Assembly (NCBI GenBank): GCA_016212345.1
Contig: JACRGM010000224.1
Span: 1-7,883, forward strand
Length of the DNA: 7,883 nt
From: Nitrospinota bacterium
Lineage (GTDB): Bacteria > Nitrospinota > Nitrospinia > SZUA-224
Direction of reading: 5' to 3'
In this document: positions 1-6,187 of the stretch, in pieces
Numbering within the stretch: the first letter of the stretch is position 1
Layout of the letters: the number at the start of each line of letters is the position of its first letter
Program-made: the position numbers and the translations under genes
The notes under the pieces: generated by a model
Seen by the model: the letters and a program-made list of their open reading frames with translations, nothing else
What the model was told of the DNA's origin: nothing
The model's database searches: none

Positions 1-329
1 AATGATCGTAGACTTTTTTGTGGAAATTTGTTGTGTATCTTCTGTGCAATGGTCTTACTCTTTAGGATACCAATAAATACTGCATTGATATTTTCCTGAG
101 GTATTGGAAGGAGAGGCCCCCTTATCTCCTTCTCATCTGTTTCATTGGCAAAGAAAGAGAAGGTATCGAATTGGTGAGGGACAAAAAAGACTGATGTGGC
201 CTCATAAACCTTTTCTAATGTCCAACTAAAATATACAGCAAAAGAGATAGCAATAATCATAATGAGATAGATCTGTCTCTTTCTCTTATAGAGTACAAAC
301 CAGTACTCAGCTAATGTACGTTCCTCCAT
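1..329 (-). CDS. Wzz-like polysaccharide chain-length regulator, N-terminal part (truncated by window edge)
   Basis: This reading frame starts at ATG 329 and stays open for 109 codons to the left edge, so only the N-terminus is visible. It begins MEERTLAEYWFVLYKRKRQ, followed by one hydrophobic membrane segment at about residues 20-38. A periplasmic part then follows, containing LPIPQENINAVFIGILKSKTIAQKI. That pattern (short cytoplasmic N-terminus with a basic patch, TM1, then a segment ending in a 'lkS.tiaqki' helix) is typical of the Wzz/GumC/polysaccharide co-polymerase family, which sets the length of O-antigen or exopolysaccharide chains from the inner membrane. A strong Shine-Dalgarno (GAGGGGG, 342-336) lies 6 nt before the ATG. 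It is co-directional with and downstream of the ligase/polymerase gene; the mobile element copy A sits between them. Whether a C-terminal tyrosine-kinase domain is fused cannot be seen. Confidence 0.8.
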   Translation of the reverse strand, partial: MEERTLAEYWFVLYKRKRQIYLIMIIAISFAVYFSWTLEKVYEATSVFFVPHQFDTFSFFANETDEKEIRGPLLPIPQENINAVFIGILKSKTIAQKIHNKFPQKSLRS

Positions 330-335
330 TTACAT

Positions 336-342
336 CCCCCTC
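336..342 (-). promoter_or_regulatory. Ribosome binding site of the Wzz-like gene
   Basis: On the minus strand GAGGGGG is followed by ATGTAA and then the ATG at 329, a 6-nt spacing. The ATG at 335-333 directly abuts the purine run and is followed at once by TAA, so it is not a usable start. This decides the start at 329. Confidence 0.7.
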
Positions 343-343
343 A

Positions 344-363
344 TATAGATTTCTATAGATTTC
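344..363. repeat. Tandem duplication of the element tip, TATAGATTTC x2
   Basis: TATAGATTTC occurs at 344-353 and again at 354-363, where it forms the outer end of the mobile element copy A. Copy B has a single unit at this end (7493-7502), preceded by unrelated sequence. The extra unit may be a replication-slippage duplication, a remnant of an earlier insertion end, or a target site that resembled the element end. Confidence 0.6.
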
Positions 364-478
364 CATATAACAAATTACACGGCGTTATCAGTCGAAATCC
401 TCGACGGCGTACCGCTCAGTACGCCTTACTCGGATTTCTCCCTCTAGCCTTGTGTAATTTATTATCTGAAAATCTATA
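354..478. mobile_element. MITE-like palindromic element, copy A (125 bp)
   Basis: The ends are imperfect inverted repeats of 27 bp (354-380 and 452-478), beginning TATAGATTT and ending AAATCTATA, matching at 24 of 27 positions. Inside lie nested palindromes: GAAATCC (394-400) with GGATTTC (432-438), and GGCGTAC (406-412) with GTACGCC (419-425) around a 6-nt loop. An alternative small stem is GTCGA (391-395) with TCGAC (401-405). The GC-rich core contrasts with the AT-rich ends. There is no ORF. A 127-bp segment including this element (352-478) recurs in direct orientation at 7491-7617 with one mismatch (G447 versus T7586). The ends fit insertion at TA with TA duplication, as for IS630/Tc1-mariner-derived MITEs; the family assignment is inference. 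It lies 12 bp past the ligase stop and 24 bp before the Wzz-like start, so it is probably transcribed inside the operon. Confidence 0.82.
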
Positions 479-490
479 GTTTATTTATAT

Positions 491-1987
491 CTATTTTAAT
501 CGCACATCTTTATAATTGCAAGATGCAAGATTTTTCTGTGACCCATATCCCACTAAATCGGATTTTGGGTGTGATTGTTCACCTCCCAAGATAAGTATAG
601 CACTTTCAACTAATCCAAAATATATCCATGGGAATAATCGTAAGAAAGTAGGGTCAGACTGGCCATAGATTATAAGGCTGAATAATCCCATTAATAGAGA
701 GATAGCAATTGTCTTATCATCACCCCTTTTAACAATCAGAATGACCGTGAGCATTCTGATTATTAAATATAATAACATTGATAAATAGATAATAAAACCA
801 ATGATACCGATCTCAGCAAATATCTGGACAAAGGTATTATGAGGTGGCCAGAAATAGGGATTAGCTATATAGATATTAGATCGCTCAATACCTATCCCAA
901 TAAAGGGGTGTCGGGCTAATGAGGCCTCAATGGCCAATTTAATCATCTCAGTTCTGTATGCAATATCTCCCATTAAGCTGACCTCACTATAAAAAAGATC
1001 GGTAATCTTAGCTAATATACCTGTGAAGTAAGATAAAATAGAGAGAAATGACAATCCCATAATGAAATGAATGGAATAGGATGGTCTCTTTAAAAATAAT
1101 CCTATTAAGGCAGTTATAATAAAGGCAAGCCATGTAGGTTTTGTATTTGTAAGATATAGGGCAATCGCTATTAAGAGAAAGGCAATGAGGAGAAAGATAG
1201 ATTTTTTAAGATCCCTTACGGTTGGGAATAATAATATAAATAGGATAATAGTTAATGTTATTGTGAGTGTATTTGCAAAATCTTGGGTGACCCCTGCGAG
1301 GGCAGATATCCTTAACATCATATTTTCTATATTAATCGCATTAAATCTTTGTGGTAGAGGTGGGAAGATAATACCTGTTTGAACGAACAATATCTCCTGG
1401 AGGATGCCTAATATTGCAGAGATAGAGATAATTATGATTAATGATTTGATAAAGAGATATAGATTATCCTTTGTTGTAATCAATTTAGCAACAATAAATG
1501 CCACAGCAAAACATCTTAGCCCTTTCGCAAGACGGACATATGGAATCTGTCCTGCATTGATCATTGAGAGAAAGGCAAGGAGTATTAAACCCAAAATCAG
1601 CAGATCGAACTTGCTCCATCTCACTCTACTATCTTCATTCATGAGATTTTTAACTAACCAGATGATAAAGGCTGATAGAACTACAATATCAGCAGGATCA
1701 ACAGCTATGGGAATTAAGCCCTTTATCTGGTCACTTATAATTAAAGAGACCAAAAGGATGGGTATCACCCTTTTCCAAACCTTTTCGAGGTTTATATGGA
1801 TCAGATATAGGCAGATAGTAGATATAAGGACTAATATAGTAAATGAATAGGGAATATGTTTAAGATACCCTATATGGAGATAATTGGTAATGAATGGATC
1901 AAGGCTTACTATAAGACTGATACAAATCCCGATAAGAAATGGTATAAGATTTGATTTTACTGGCTTTTTAAAGATTTTTAATATCAA
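491..1987 (-). CDS. O-antigen ligase/polymerase family membrane protein (Wzy_C domain)
   Basis: A 498-residue, very hydrophobic protein with roughly ten to twelve membrane segments and a hydrophilic C-terminal tail of about 30 residues. Family signs are the TNTKPTW segment near residue 282 at the start of a helix (position of the usual S/T-R-x-x-W motif), then a large external loop with HPFIGIGIE. PPHNTFVQIFAEIGIIGF follows, with His383 in the conserved HN(T/S) motif. This is the Wzy_C/O-antigen ligase fold, which either transfers undecaprenyl-linked glycan to lipid A-core (WaaL) or polymerises repeat units (Wzy). The sequence alone does not separate these, and it is the only such protein in the window. 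The start is TTG 1987, the first possible start after an in-frame TAA; no good Shine-Dalgarno precedes it and no ATG follows for over 100 codons. It starts 35 bp after the epimerase stop in the same operon. Confidence 0.85.
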   Translation of the reverse strand: MILKIFKKPVKSNLIPFLIGICISLIVSLDPFITNYLHIGYLKHIPYSFTILVLISTICLYLIHINLEKVWKRVIPILLVSLIISDQIKGLIPIAVDPADIVVLSAFIIWLVKNLMNEDSRVRWSKFDLLILGLILLAFLSMINAGQIPYVRLAKGLRCFAVAFIVAKLITTKDNLYLFIKSLIIIISISAILGILQEILFVQTGIIFPPLPQRFNAINIENMMLRISALAGVTQDFANTLTITLTIILFILLFPTVRDLKKSIFLLIAFLLIAIALYLTNTKPTWLAFIITALIGLFLKRPSYSIHFIMGLSFLSILSYFTGILAKITDLFYSEVSLMGDIAYRTEMIKLAIEASLARHPFIGIGIERSNIYIANPYFWPPHNTFVQIFAEIGIIGFIIYLSMLLYLIIRMLTVILIVKRGDDKTIAISLLMGLFSLIIYGQSDPTFLRLFPWIYFGLVESAILILGGEQSHPKSDLVGYGSQKNLASCNYKDVRLK

Positions 1988-2022
1988 TGAATGTCGTTAA
2001 GCCTATAGCCCCTCACTCTTAC

Positions 2023-2940
2023 TCAAATAACCTCATGAATGGCATCTTCTAAGGCCTTTTCTGGCCAATAACCAAGAACCTCTTTGGCCTTAGAGATATC
2101 GGCGATAGAGTTTTTGAGTTCCCCATGATGGTCATCAAGATGAATTACCTTTGCATTGGGGTCCATTTTATCCCTTATTATCTGAGCAAGTCTATTTATT
2201 GAGGTTGGACGCCCTGTCCCTATATTAAAAACCCCTCTTCTTACCTTCTTCTCCATGGCAAGGATATTTGCATGGACGATATCACTTACATGGACAAAGT
2301 CTCTACACTGATTACCGTTACCATAGATTATCAGTGGTTCACCCTCCTTGATACGATTTACAAAGATAGTAATAACACCAACATATGGGGTAAATCTCTG
2401 TCCCTTGCCATAGGTATTGAAATATCTGAGGACAATACAATCTATGCCAAGTCTATCTGTTATCATCATGGAGTATATCTCTGAGGAAAGCTTTGAGGCA
2501 CCATAAGGGGATATAGGATTTGTGATAAAATCCTCATTGATCGGTTTTGGCTCATTGGAATCAGCATAGACAGCCATTGATGAGGCATAAATGAATCTCT
2601 TAACAGGGCTGCCTTTGCATGCCCTGAGGAGGTTCAATGTACCCATAATATTGTTCTCCGCATCATCATAAAAGTGATCAATGGATGCCCTGACACTTAC
2701 CTTTGCTGCCTGATGAAAGATTATATCAATCCCCATATTCATAACAACCTCTCTTACCATTGATTCATCTATAATATCTCCAAGGATAAAATCAACACCA
2801 TCAGGGAGATTCTCCTTTTTCCCCATAGAGAGGTTGTCTATCACTATTACCTCAAGTCCATTTTTTATTAGTCCCTTACAGAGATAAGAACCTATAAAAC
2901 CAGCTCCCCCTGTAACTAATGCCTTTTGATATTCTGCCAT
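2023..2940 (-). CDS. NAD-dependent nucleotide-sugar epimerase (GalE/WbpP-like extended SDR)
   Basis: A 305-residue cytoplasmic extended short-chain dehydrogenase. The N-terminal Rossmann motif is TGGAGFIGSYL (G11, G14, G17), with Asp35 at the end of beta-2 for the NAD ribose. The catalytic region has YASSMAVY (Ser120/121) and SPYGASK with Tyr146 and Lys150. RYFNTYGKGQ and the later GNGNQCRDFVHVSD and NIGTGRPTS stretches are the substrate-binding motifs usual in UDP-sugar 4-epimerases and related 4,6-dehydratases. The length matches the family (about 305-340). It most likely interconverts UDP-Glc/UDP-Gal or their N-acetyl forms for glycan assembly; the exact sugar is not determinable here. The ATG at 2940 shares its A with the TGA stop of the upstream nucleotidyltransferase gene (TGATG). 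The Shine-Dalgarno is the AAGGGG-rich run just upstream, so translation is probably coupled. A TTG one codon earlier is less likely. Confidence 0.88.
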   Translation of the reverse strand: MAEYQKALVTGGAGFIGSYLCKGLIKNGLEVIVIDNLSMGKKENLPDGVDFILGDIIDESMVREVVMNMGIDIIFHQAAKVSVRASIDHFYDDAENNIMGTLNLLRACKGSPVKRFIYASSMAVYADSNEPKPINEDFITNPISPYGASKLSSEIYSMMITDRLGIDCIVLRYFNTYGKGQRFTPYVGVITIFVNRIKEGEPLIIYGNGNQCRDFVHVSDIVHANILAMEKKVRRGVFNIGTGRPTSINRLAQIIRDKMDPNAKVIHLDDHHGELKNSIADISKAKEVLGYWPEKALEDAIHEVI

Positions 2941-3911
2941 CAAGCCCCCCCCTTACCAACAATATATCTGATATATCTGCGACAATCCAAAAGGTCATCC
3001 GGGGTCGCTATACAGGAATCGATATCATATTCAACCATGAGTGTTGTATCTGGAAATATAAGACTGTTGCTAATCTTTATTGGATTCTTAATATCCACAT
3101 TTTTACCTATCACAGAATTTATTACTTCAGCCCCACCTAATGAGACATTCTCATCAATAAGTGAATCCTTCTTCTTGACCTTTAGCTCTTCTAGATTACA
3201 CCTTAAAAGATCATAAGGAAAGGTGATATTGATATCGGTCTTTATAATCTTGGCTATATCCACGGGAAAGCCATCCTCGATAAGTATCTGAATAGCCTCA
3301 GTAAGCTCATACTCATCCCTCATAGCTGTCCTTGGCGTCCTCCTTATAGCATCAAAGATATGTAGATCAAACAGGTATATACCGCATCCTTTGAGCATGT
3401 TGGTAACATACCTCGGTTTTTCTATCACCCGTTTTACCCGATCATCGTGATCTAGGAGTATTGTAAAGTTTCTCTTTATCGCCTCAGGGTCATTCTCTTC
3501 CTTTACAGCAAGGACTGCAGAACTTCCCCTCTCTCTCTTAAGTTCAATAAGCCTTTCAAAATCTTCAGATATAAAGAATATATCCCCAAGGAAGAGAAGA
3601 AAGCTCCCATTTATATGGGGCTCTAACATACCAACAGCATGTGCAATCCCAAGGTTTCGTTTTTGCTCTACATACTTGATCTTGATCCCAAATCTACTTC
3701 CATCACCCATCCTTTTTGCTATCTCAAACCCCAAATGTCCAACAACTATTACCACTTCCCTAATACCAACCCCCTTCATTATATTTATATGATGCTCCAT
3801 AATCGGTAGGTTGCAGACAGGAAGGAGAGGCTTGGGATAAAAGGTCGAAAAGGGTTCCATCCTTGTCCCTCTTCCAGCAGACATTATAACTCCTCTAATC
3901 TCCTCTTTCAT
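2940..3911 (-). CDS. Sugar-1-phosphate nucleotidyltransferase with C-terminal beta-helix-like region
   Basis: A 323-residue NDP-sugar pyrophosphorylase (NTP_transferase fold), which joins a sugar-1-phosphate and an NTP to give an NDP-sugar plus pyrophosphate. The nucleotide-binding signature is SAGRGTRMEPFSTFYPKPLLPV (residues 11-32, Lys27 in the PKP motif). LFLGDIFF carries the metal-binding Asp110, VIEKPR (Glu164-Lys165) contacts the sugar, and RDEYELTEAI follows. This order matches glucose-1-phosphate thymidylyl/uridylyltransferases and the long RmlA-type proteins. Residues about 250-310 (SLIDENVSLGG, INSVIGKNVDI, NSLIFPDTTLM) resemble hexapeptide turns of a left-handed beta-helix. Which NTP and sugar are used is unknown; no rmlB, C or D lies in the window. 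ATG 3911 begins 7 bp after the GT2 stop, and the stop overlaps the epimerase ATG, so all three are co-transcribed. Confidence 0.87.
   Translation of the reverse strand: MKEEIRGVIMSAGRGTRMEPFSTFYPKPLLPVCNLPIMEHHINIMKGVGIREVVIVVGHLGFEIAKRMGDGSRFGIKIKYVEQKRNLGIAHAVGMLEPHINGSFLLFLGDIFFISEDFERLIELKRERGSSAVLAVKEENDPEAIKRNFTILLDHDDRVKRVIEKPRYVTNMLKGCGIYLFDLHIFDAIRRTPRTAMRDEYELTEAIQILIEDGFPVDIAKIIKTDINITFPYDLLRCNLEELKVKKKDSLIDENVSLGGAEVINSVIGKNVDIKNPIKISNSLIFPDTTLMVEYDIDSCIATPDDLLDCRRYIRYIVGKGGA
2945..2952 (-). promoter_or_regulatory. G8 tract at the end of the nucleotidyltransferase gene, acting as epimerase ribosome binding site
   Basis: On the minus strand AAGGGGGGGG precedes CTTGATG, where TGA ends the nucleotidyltransferase and ATG starts the epimerase. 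The eight-G run encodes the Gly-Gly near the C-terminus and is also the only purine-rich Shine-Dalgarno candidate for the epimerase, which supports translational coupling. Confidence 0.55.
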
Positions 3912-3918
3912 AATATCT

Positions 3919-4809
3919 CTATCTCTTAAAATGATTTACACACAAGAGGATACCTGTCCTTAGGGATAACATAGATATGGCCATAAGATTTTTCAAGGAG
4001 AATCTATTCTTCACATGGTGTTTTCTATAATAAAGATAAGCACCTTTATTGAAATCCTTTATCATCCTGGGGCTCCCCTTCTTCCAATTCCATGGCTTAT
4101 ACCTCTCATAGTGTATAATCTTTGCTGAAGGGACACAAAAGACCCTATATTTATATTTATCGCTCTTTACACGTCGGCACCAATCAACCTCTGACCAATA
4201 TACGAAAAAGTCCTCGTCAAAGACCCCTACCTTATCTATAACTTCCTTTCTGGTAAGTATACAGGCAGCAATAACAAAATCAACCTCAAATGGTTCAGTG
4301 GCATTAATATAATCAATGCATAGGAATCTTTTAGAGATAGAATTATTTGGGAATATACGGGTCATCAGAGATCTCCTCCCAAAGAGACCATTCAAAAAGT
4401 TCGGAAATCTTCGGGCAGACTCTTGTATCGCCCCTTCATGGGTGTATATCCTAGGACCGACTATCCCAACATCAGGATTGTTATTTAAGAATTTCAATAG
4501 ATATTGGATAGCACCGTGTCTTAATTCTGTATCGCTATCAAGGAGAAGGAAATAATCCCCTCCTATACTCTTTAATATTATATTTATAGCCTTACTAAGG
4601 CCTAGATTCTTACTGTTCCTTATTAGGTTTACATCAGGGAAATCCTTCCTAACCATGTCTGCGCTCCCATCACTTGAGTTATTGTCGCAGACAAAGACCT
4701 CCTTTTGAATATCTTTAATTGTCTCTTCGATGGAAGAGAGGCAGTTTTTAAGCTCCTTTTTATTATTATAGTTTACTATACCTATAGAGAGAAGCCCTCT
4801 TCCATCCAA
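3919..4809 (-). CDS. Family 2 glycosyltransferase (rhamnosyltransferase-like)
   Basis: A 296-residue GT-A fold, inverting GT2 glycosyltransferase, probably on the cytoplasmic membrane face, transferring a sugar from an NDP donor to a lipid-linked glycan. The N-terminal strand is LLSIGIVNYNNKKEL, followed by VFVCDNNSSDGS (Asp42), NSKNLGLSKAIN and the metal-binding DSD motif in LLLDSDTEL (Asp91-Ser-Asp93). The acceptor-side motif FFVYWSEVDWCRRV (Glu207, Asp209-Trp210) is typical of the WbbL/RfbN-like rhamnosyltransferase subgroup. The substrate is inferred only by similarity of motifs. I chose TTG 4809 because GGAG (4822-4819) stands 9 nt upstream. The alternative TTG 4824 would add five residues but has only pyrimidine-rich sequence before it. 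This is the first gene of the leftward operon, behind the promoter at 4871-4899. Confidence 0.87.
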   Translation of the reverse strand: MDGRGLLSIGIVNYNNKKELKNCLSSIEETIKDIQKEVFVCDNNSSDGSADMVRKDFPDVNLIRNSKNLGLSKAINIILKSIGGDYFLLLDSDTELRHGAIQYLLKFLNNNPDVGIVGPRIYTHEGAIQESARRFPNFLNGLFGRRSLMTRIFPNNSISKRFLCIDYINATEPFEVDFVIAACILTRKEVIDKVGVFDEDFFVYWSEVDWCRRVKSDKYKYRVFCVPSAKIIHYERYKPWNWKKGSPRMIKDFNKGAYLYYRKHHVKNRFSLKNLMAISMLSLRTGILLCVNHFKR

Positions 4810-4818
4810 CTCATCTAT

Positions 4819-4822
4819 CTCC
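4819..4822 (-). promoter_or_regulatory. Ribosome binding site selecting the TTG start of the GT2 gene
   Basis: GGAG on the minus strand is followed by 9 nt and TTG 4809. Because this site overlaps the other possible TTG (4824), it argues against the longer start. Confidence 0.5.
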
Positions 4823-4870
4823 AAAGGAGGAATAAAAGGATCTGTTCATAAATAGCTATATTATTATTAA

Positions 4871-4899
4871 AATTTATCACCTTTCTTGAAGGATGTCAA
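4871..4899 (-). promoter_or_regulatory. Sigma-70-type promoter of the leftward glycan operon
   Basis: On the minus strand a perfect TTGACA -35 box (4899-4894) is separated by exactly 17 bp from TAAATT (4876-4871), which matches the -10 consensus at four of six positions. Transcription would start near 4864, leaving a leader of about 55 nt before the GT2 TTG start. It would drive GT2, nucleotidyltransferase, epimerase, ligase and probably the Wzz-like gene. No other promoter of comparable quality was noticed at the later, tight gene junctions. Confidence 0.6.
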
Positions 4900-4900
4900 G
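4885..4900. promoter_or_regulatory. Inverted repeat CTTGA-N6-TCAAG over the -35 box
   Basis: CTTGA (4885-4889) and TCAAG (4896-4900) form a 16-bp dyad covering the -35 box of the leftward promoter. It could be a regulator half-site pair, but 5-bp arms can occur by chance in AT-rich DNA. Confidence 0.25.
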
Positions 4901-4950
4901 GACTTCCACTCAATCTGATAATGAACACCTCTTCCTCTGAAGATACCCCC

Positions 4951-4979
4951 TTCAATACCCCACCTCTAAATGTTATAAT
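4951..4979 (+). promoter_or_regulatory. Extended -10 promoter of the GT9 gene
   Basis: TGT followed by TATAAT (4971-4979) is a perfect extended -10 element. At a 17-bp spacing the -35 position holds TTCAAT (4951-4956), only three of six matches, which is acceptable for an extended -10 promoter. The predicted transcription start (about 4985-4988) coincides with the upstream ATG of the GT9 gene, so the message would be leaderless or translation would start at ATG 5012. Confidence 0.55.
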
Positions 4980-4984
4980 AAATA

Positions 4985-6187
4985 ATGGGGTTAAACAAAA
5001 AAGATCATACCATGAATCTACATATACTAAAACAATATGCTAAAATACCATTTTTAAAACTCTTTTCATTGATTGGTTTATGGTTCAGAGGATATTTTGA
5101 TAAGGAGCTCAAAAAAGAGGAGATTCATAAGATCCTTATCTTCTGCCTCGGAGGGATCGGTGATAATATCCGCCTCTTTCCTATAATCAGGGCCTTACAT
5201 GAGGCCTTTCCTCTTGCCTCCTTTACAATCTTAATAGACTCTGCAAATGAGGGATTCTTTAAACTATTTCCCGGATCATTCTTTAACTTTATCTATTTTA
5301 ATCTCTATAAAGAGCATAAGAGACTATTGGTCAAGATATTATTTTCCATATCCCTTAGAAGATATAGGTTTGATCTTATATATAATCCTCATAGGGGGGT
5401 AGGAATGATAGAGGGTACGATTATGAGTGGAGTAATTGGTGCCCCTTATAGAATAGGTTTTACTGAAAATGGATCTGGTTTTTTATATACCACTAAGATT
5501 GAATTTAAAAGAGAGAGCCCTATACTAAGGCAAAATATTGCCCTTCTTAAGGAGGCAGGGATAGCTATTAATAATCCCAATATAGAGATTGTTATCCCAA
5601 AGGAGGATATACTCTTTGCAAGAGGGTTTCTAAAAAGGCATAATATCTCAGAGGATGATTTGATATTTTGTGTCCATCCTGGTGCCTATTGGGCCTCGAA
5701 ACTTAGATGTTGGCCATTAGATAACTTTATAGATCTATTCCTACAGATTGATCTCCGTTACAAGGCCAAGATAATAATCATTGGAAACAGGGATGAGGTT
5801 CACATAAATAATTATATCTCTGAGAGGATTAAAAGTCCCAATATAATAAGTAGTATAAGAGATACCTCTATAGGAAGGATGTCTACCCTGATCAAATCAT
5901 CTCATCTTTTTATTGGTAATGACTCTGGCCCCCTTCATATTGCATTAGCCTTAAATATCCCCTCTATAGGCATCTTTGGATCGACCTCACCAAAACAGGT
6001 AATATCTAATAATAGTACAACTTTTATAGCGATTAAAAAGGATCTACCATGTAGTCCATGCTTTGTTCATCAGGCACTGTTTATACCAAGGTGTGATGAT
6101 GTAAGATGTCTTAATACAATATCTGTATCAGAGGTTATGGATGCAATTGATAAGGTCTTAGGTAAGCATTCAGCATTCAGCGGTTAG
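4985..6187 (+). CDS. Family 9 glycosyltransferase (heptosyltransferase-like)
   Basis: A 400-residue GT-B enzyme of the ADP-heptose:LPS heptosyltransferase family (GT9), which adds heptose or a related sugar to the lipopolysaccharide core at the inner membrane. Signs are the N-domain loop ILIFCLGGIGDNIRLFP (Asp60, the usual catalytic-base position), then CVHPGAYWASKLRCWPLDNF in the C-domain. The donor-binding motif IGNDSGPLHIALALNIPSIGIFGSTSP follows, and a Cys-rich end (PCSPC, later RCDDVRCL) is common in this family. The roughly 45 residues before the first strand are an extension, since typical members start at that strand; part of it is hydrophobic (IPFLKLFSLIGLWF). Neither ATG 4985 nor ATG 5012 (391 aa) has a good ribosome binding site. 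The promoter position leaves 4985 leaderless, so 5012 is a real alternative. It is the only plus-strand gene and overlaps the GT4 gene by 11 bp at the 3' end. Confidence 0.87.
   Translation: MGLNKKDHTMNLHILKQYAKIPFLKLFSLIGLWFRGYFDKELKKEEIHKILIFCLGGIGDNIRLFPIIRALHEAFPLASFTILIDSANEGFFKLFPGSFFNFIYFNLYKEHKRLLVKILFSISLRRYRFDLIYNPHRGVGMIEGTIMSGVIGAPYRIGFTENGSGFLYTTKIEFKRESPILRQNIALLKEAGIAINNPNIEIVIPKEDILFARGFLKRHNISEDDLIFCVHPGAYWASKLRCWPLDNFIDLFLQIDLRYKAKIIIIGNRDEVHINNYISERIKSPNIISSIRDTSIGRMSTLIKSSHLFIGNDSGPLHIALALNIPSIGIFGSTSPKQVISNNSTTFIAIKKDLPCSPCFVHQALFIPRCDDVRCLNTISVSEVMDAIDKVLGKHSAFSG
6165..6181. repeat. Short heptamer repeat AGCATTC, 2.4 units, at the convergent gene ends
   Basis: AGCATTC repeats twice, followed by AGC. 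It encodes the last residues of the GT9 protein (KHSAFSG) and on the other strand contains the TGA stop of the GT4 gene (6179-6177). Similar heptamer tracts sit between genes in various bacteria, but two units may also be chance. Confidence 0.4.

Noticed and set aside
333..335. ATG immediately followed by TAA just before the Wzz-like start, as a minimal start-stop leader
   Set aside because: It directly abuts the Shine-Dalgarno run with no spacing, so a ribosome would use ATG 329 instead.
354..478. Reading the repeats as CRISPR units, a riboswitch or a rho-independent terminator
   Set aside because: There are only two copies 7 kb apart with no spacers, the inverted ends are those of a transposable element, and no T run follows the internal stems.
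1185..1850. Two plus-strand open frames (1185-1382 and 1404-1850) opposite the ligase gene
   Set aside because: They lie wholly antisense to a clear membrane protein gene, show no recognisable domain and lack convincing ribosome binding sites; they are mirror frames of its codon usage.
2919..3216. Overlapping plus-strand frames opposite the epimerase/nucleotidyltransferase junction
   Set aside because: Antisense to two well-supported enzymes, with no family features in the translated products.
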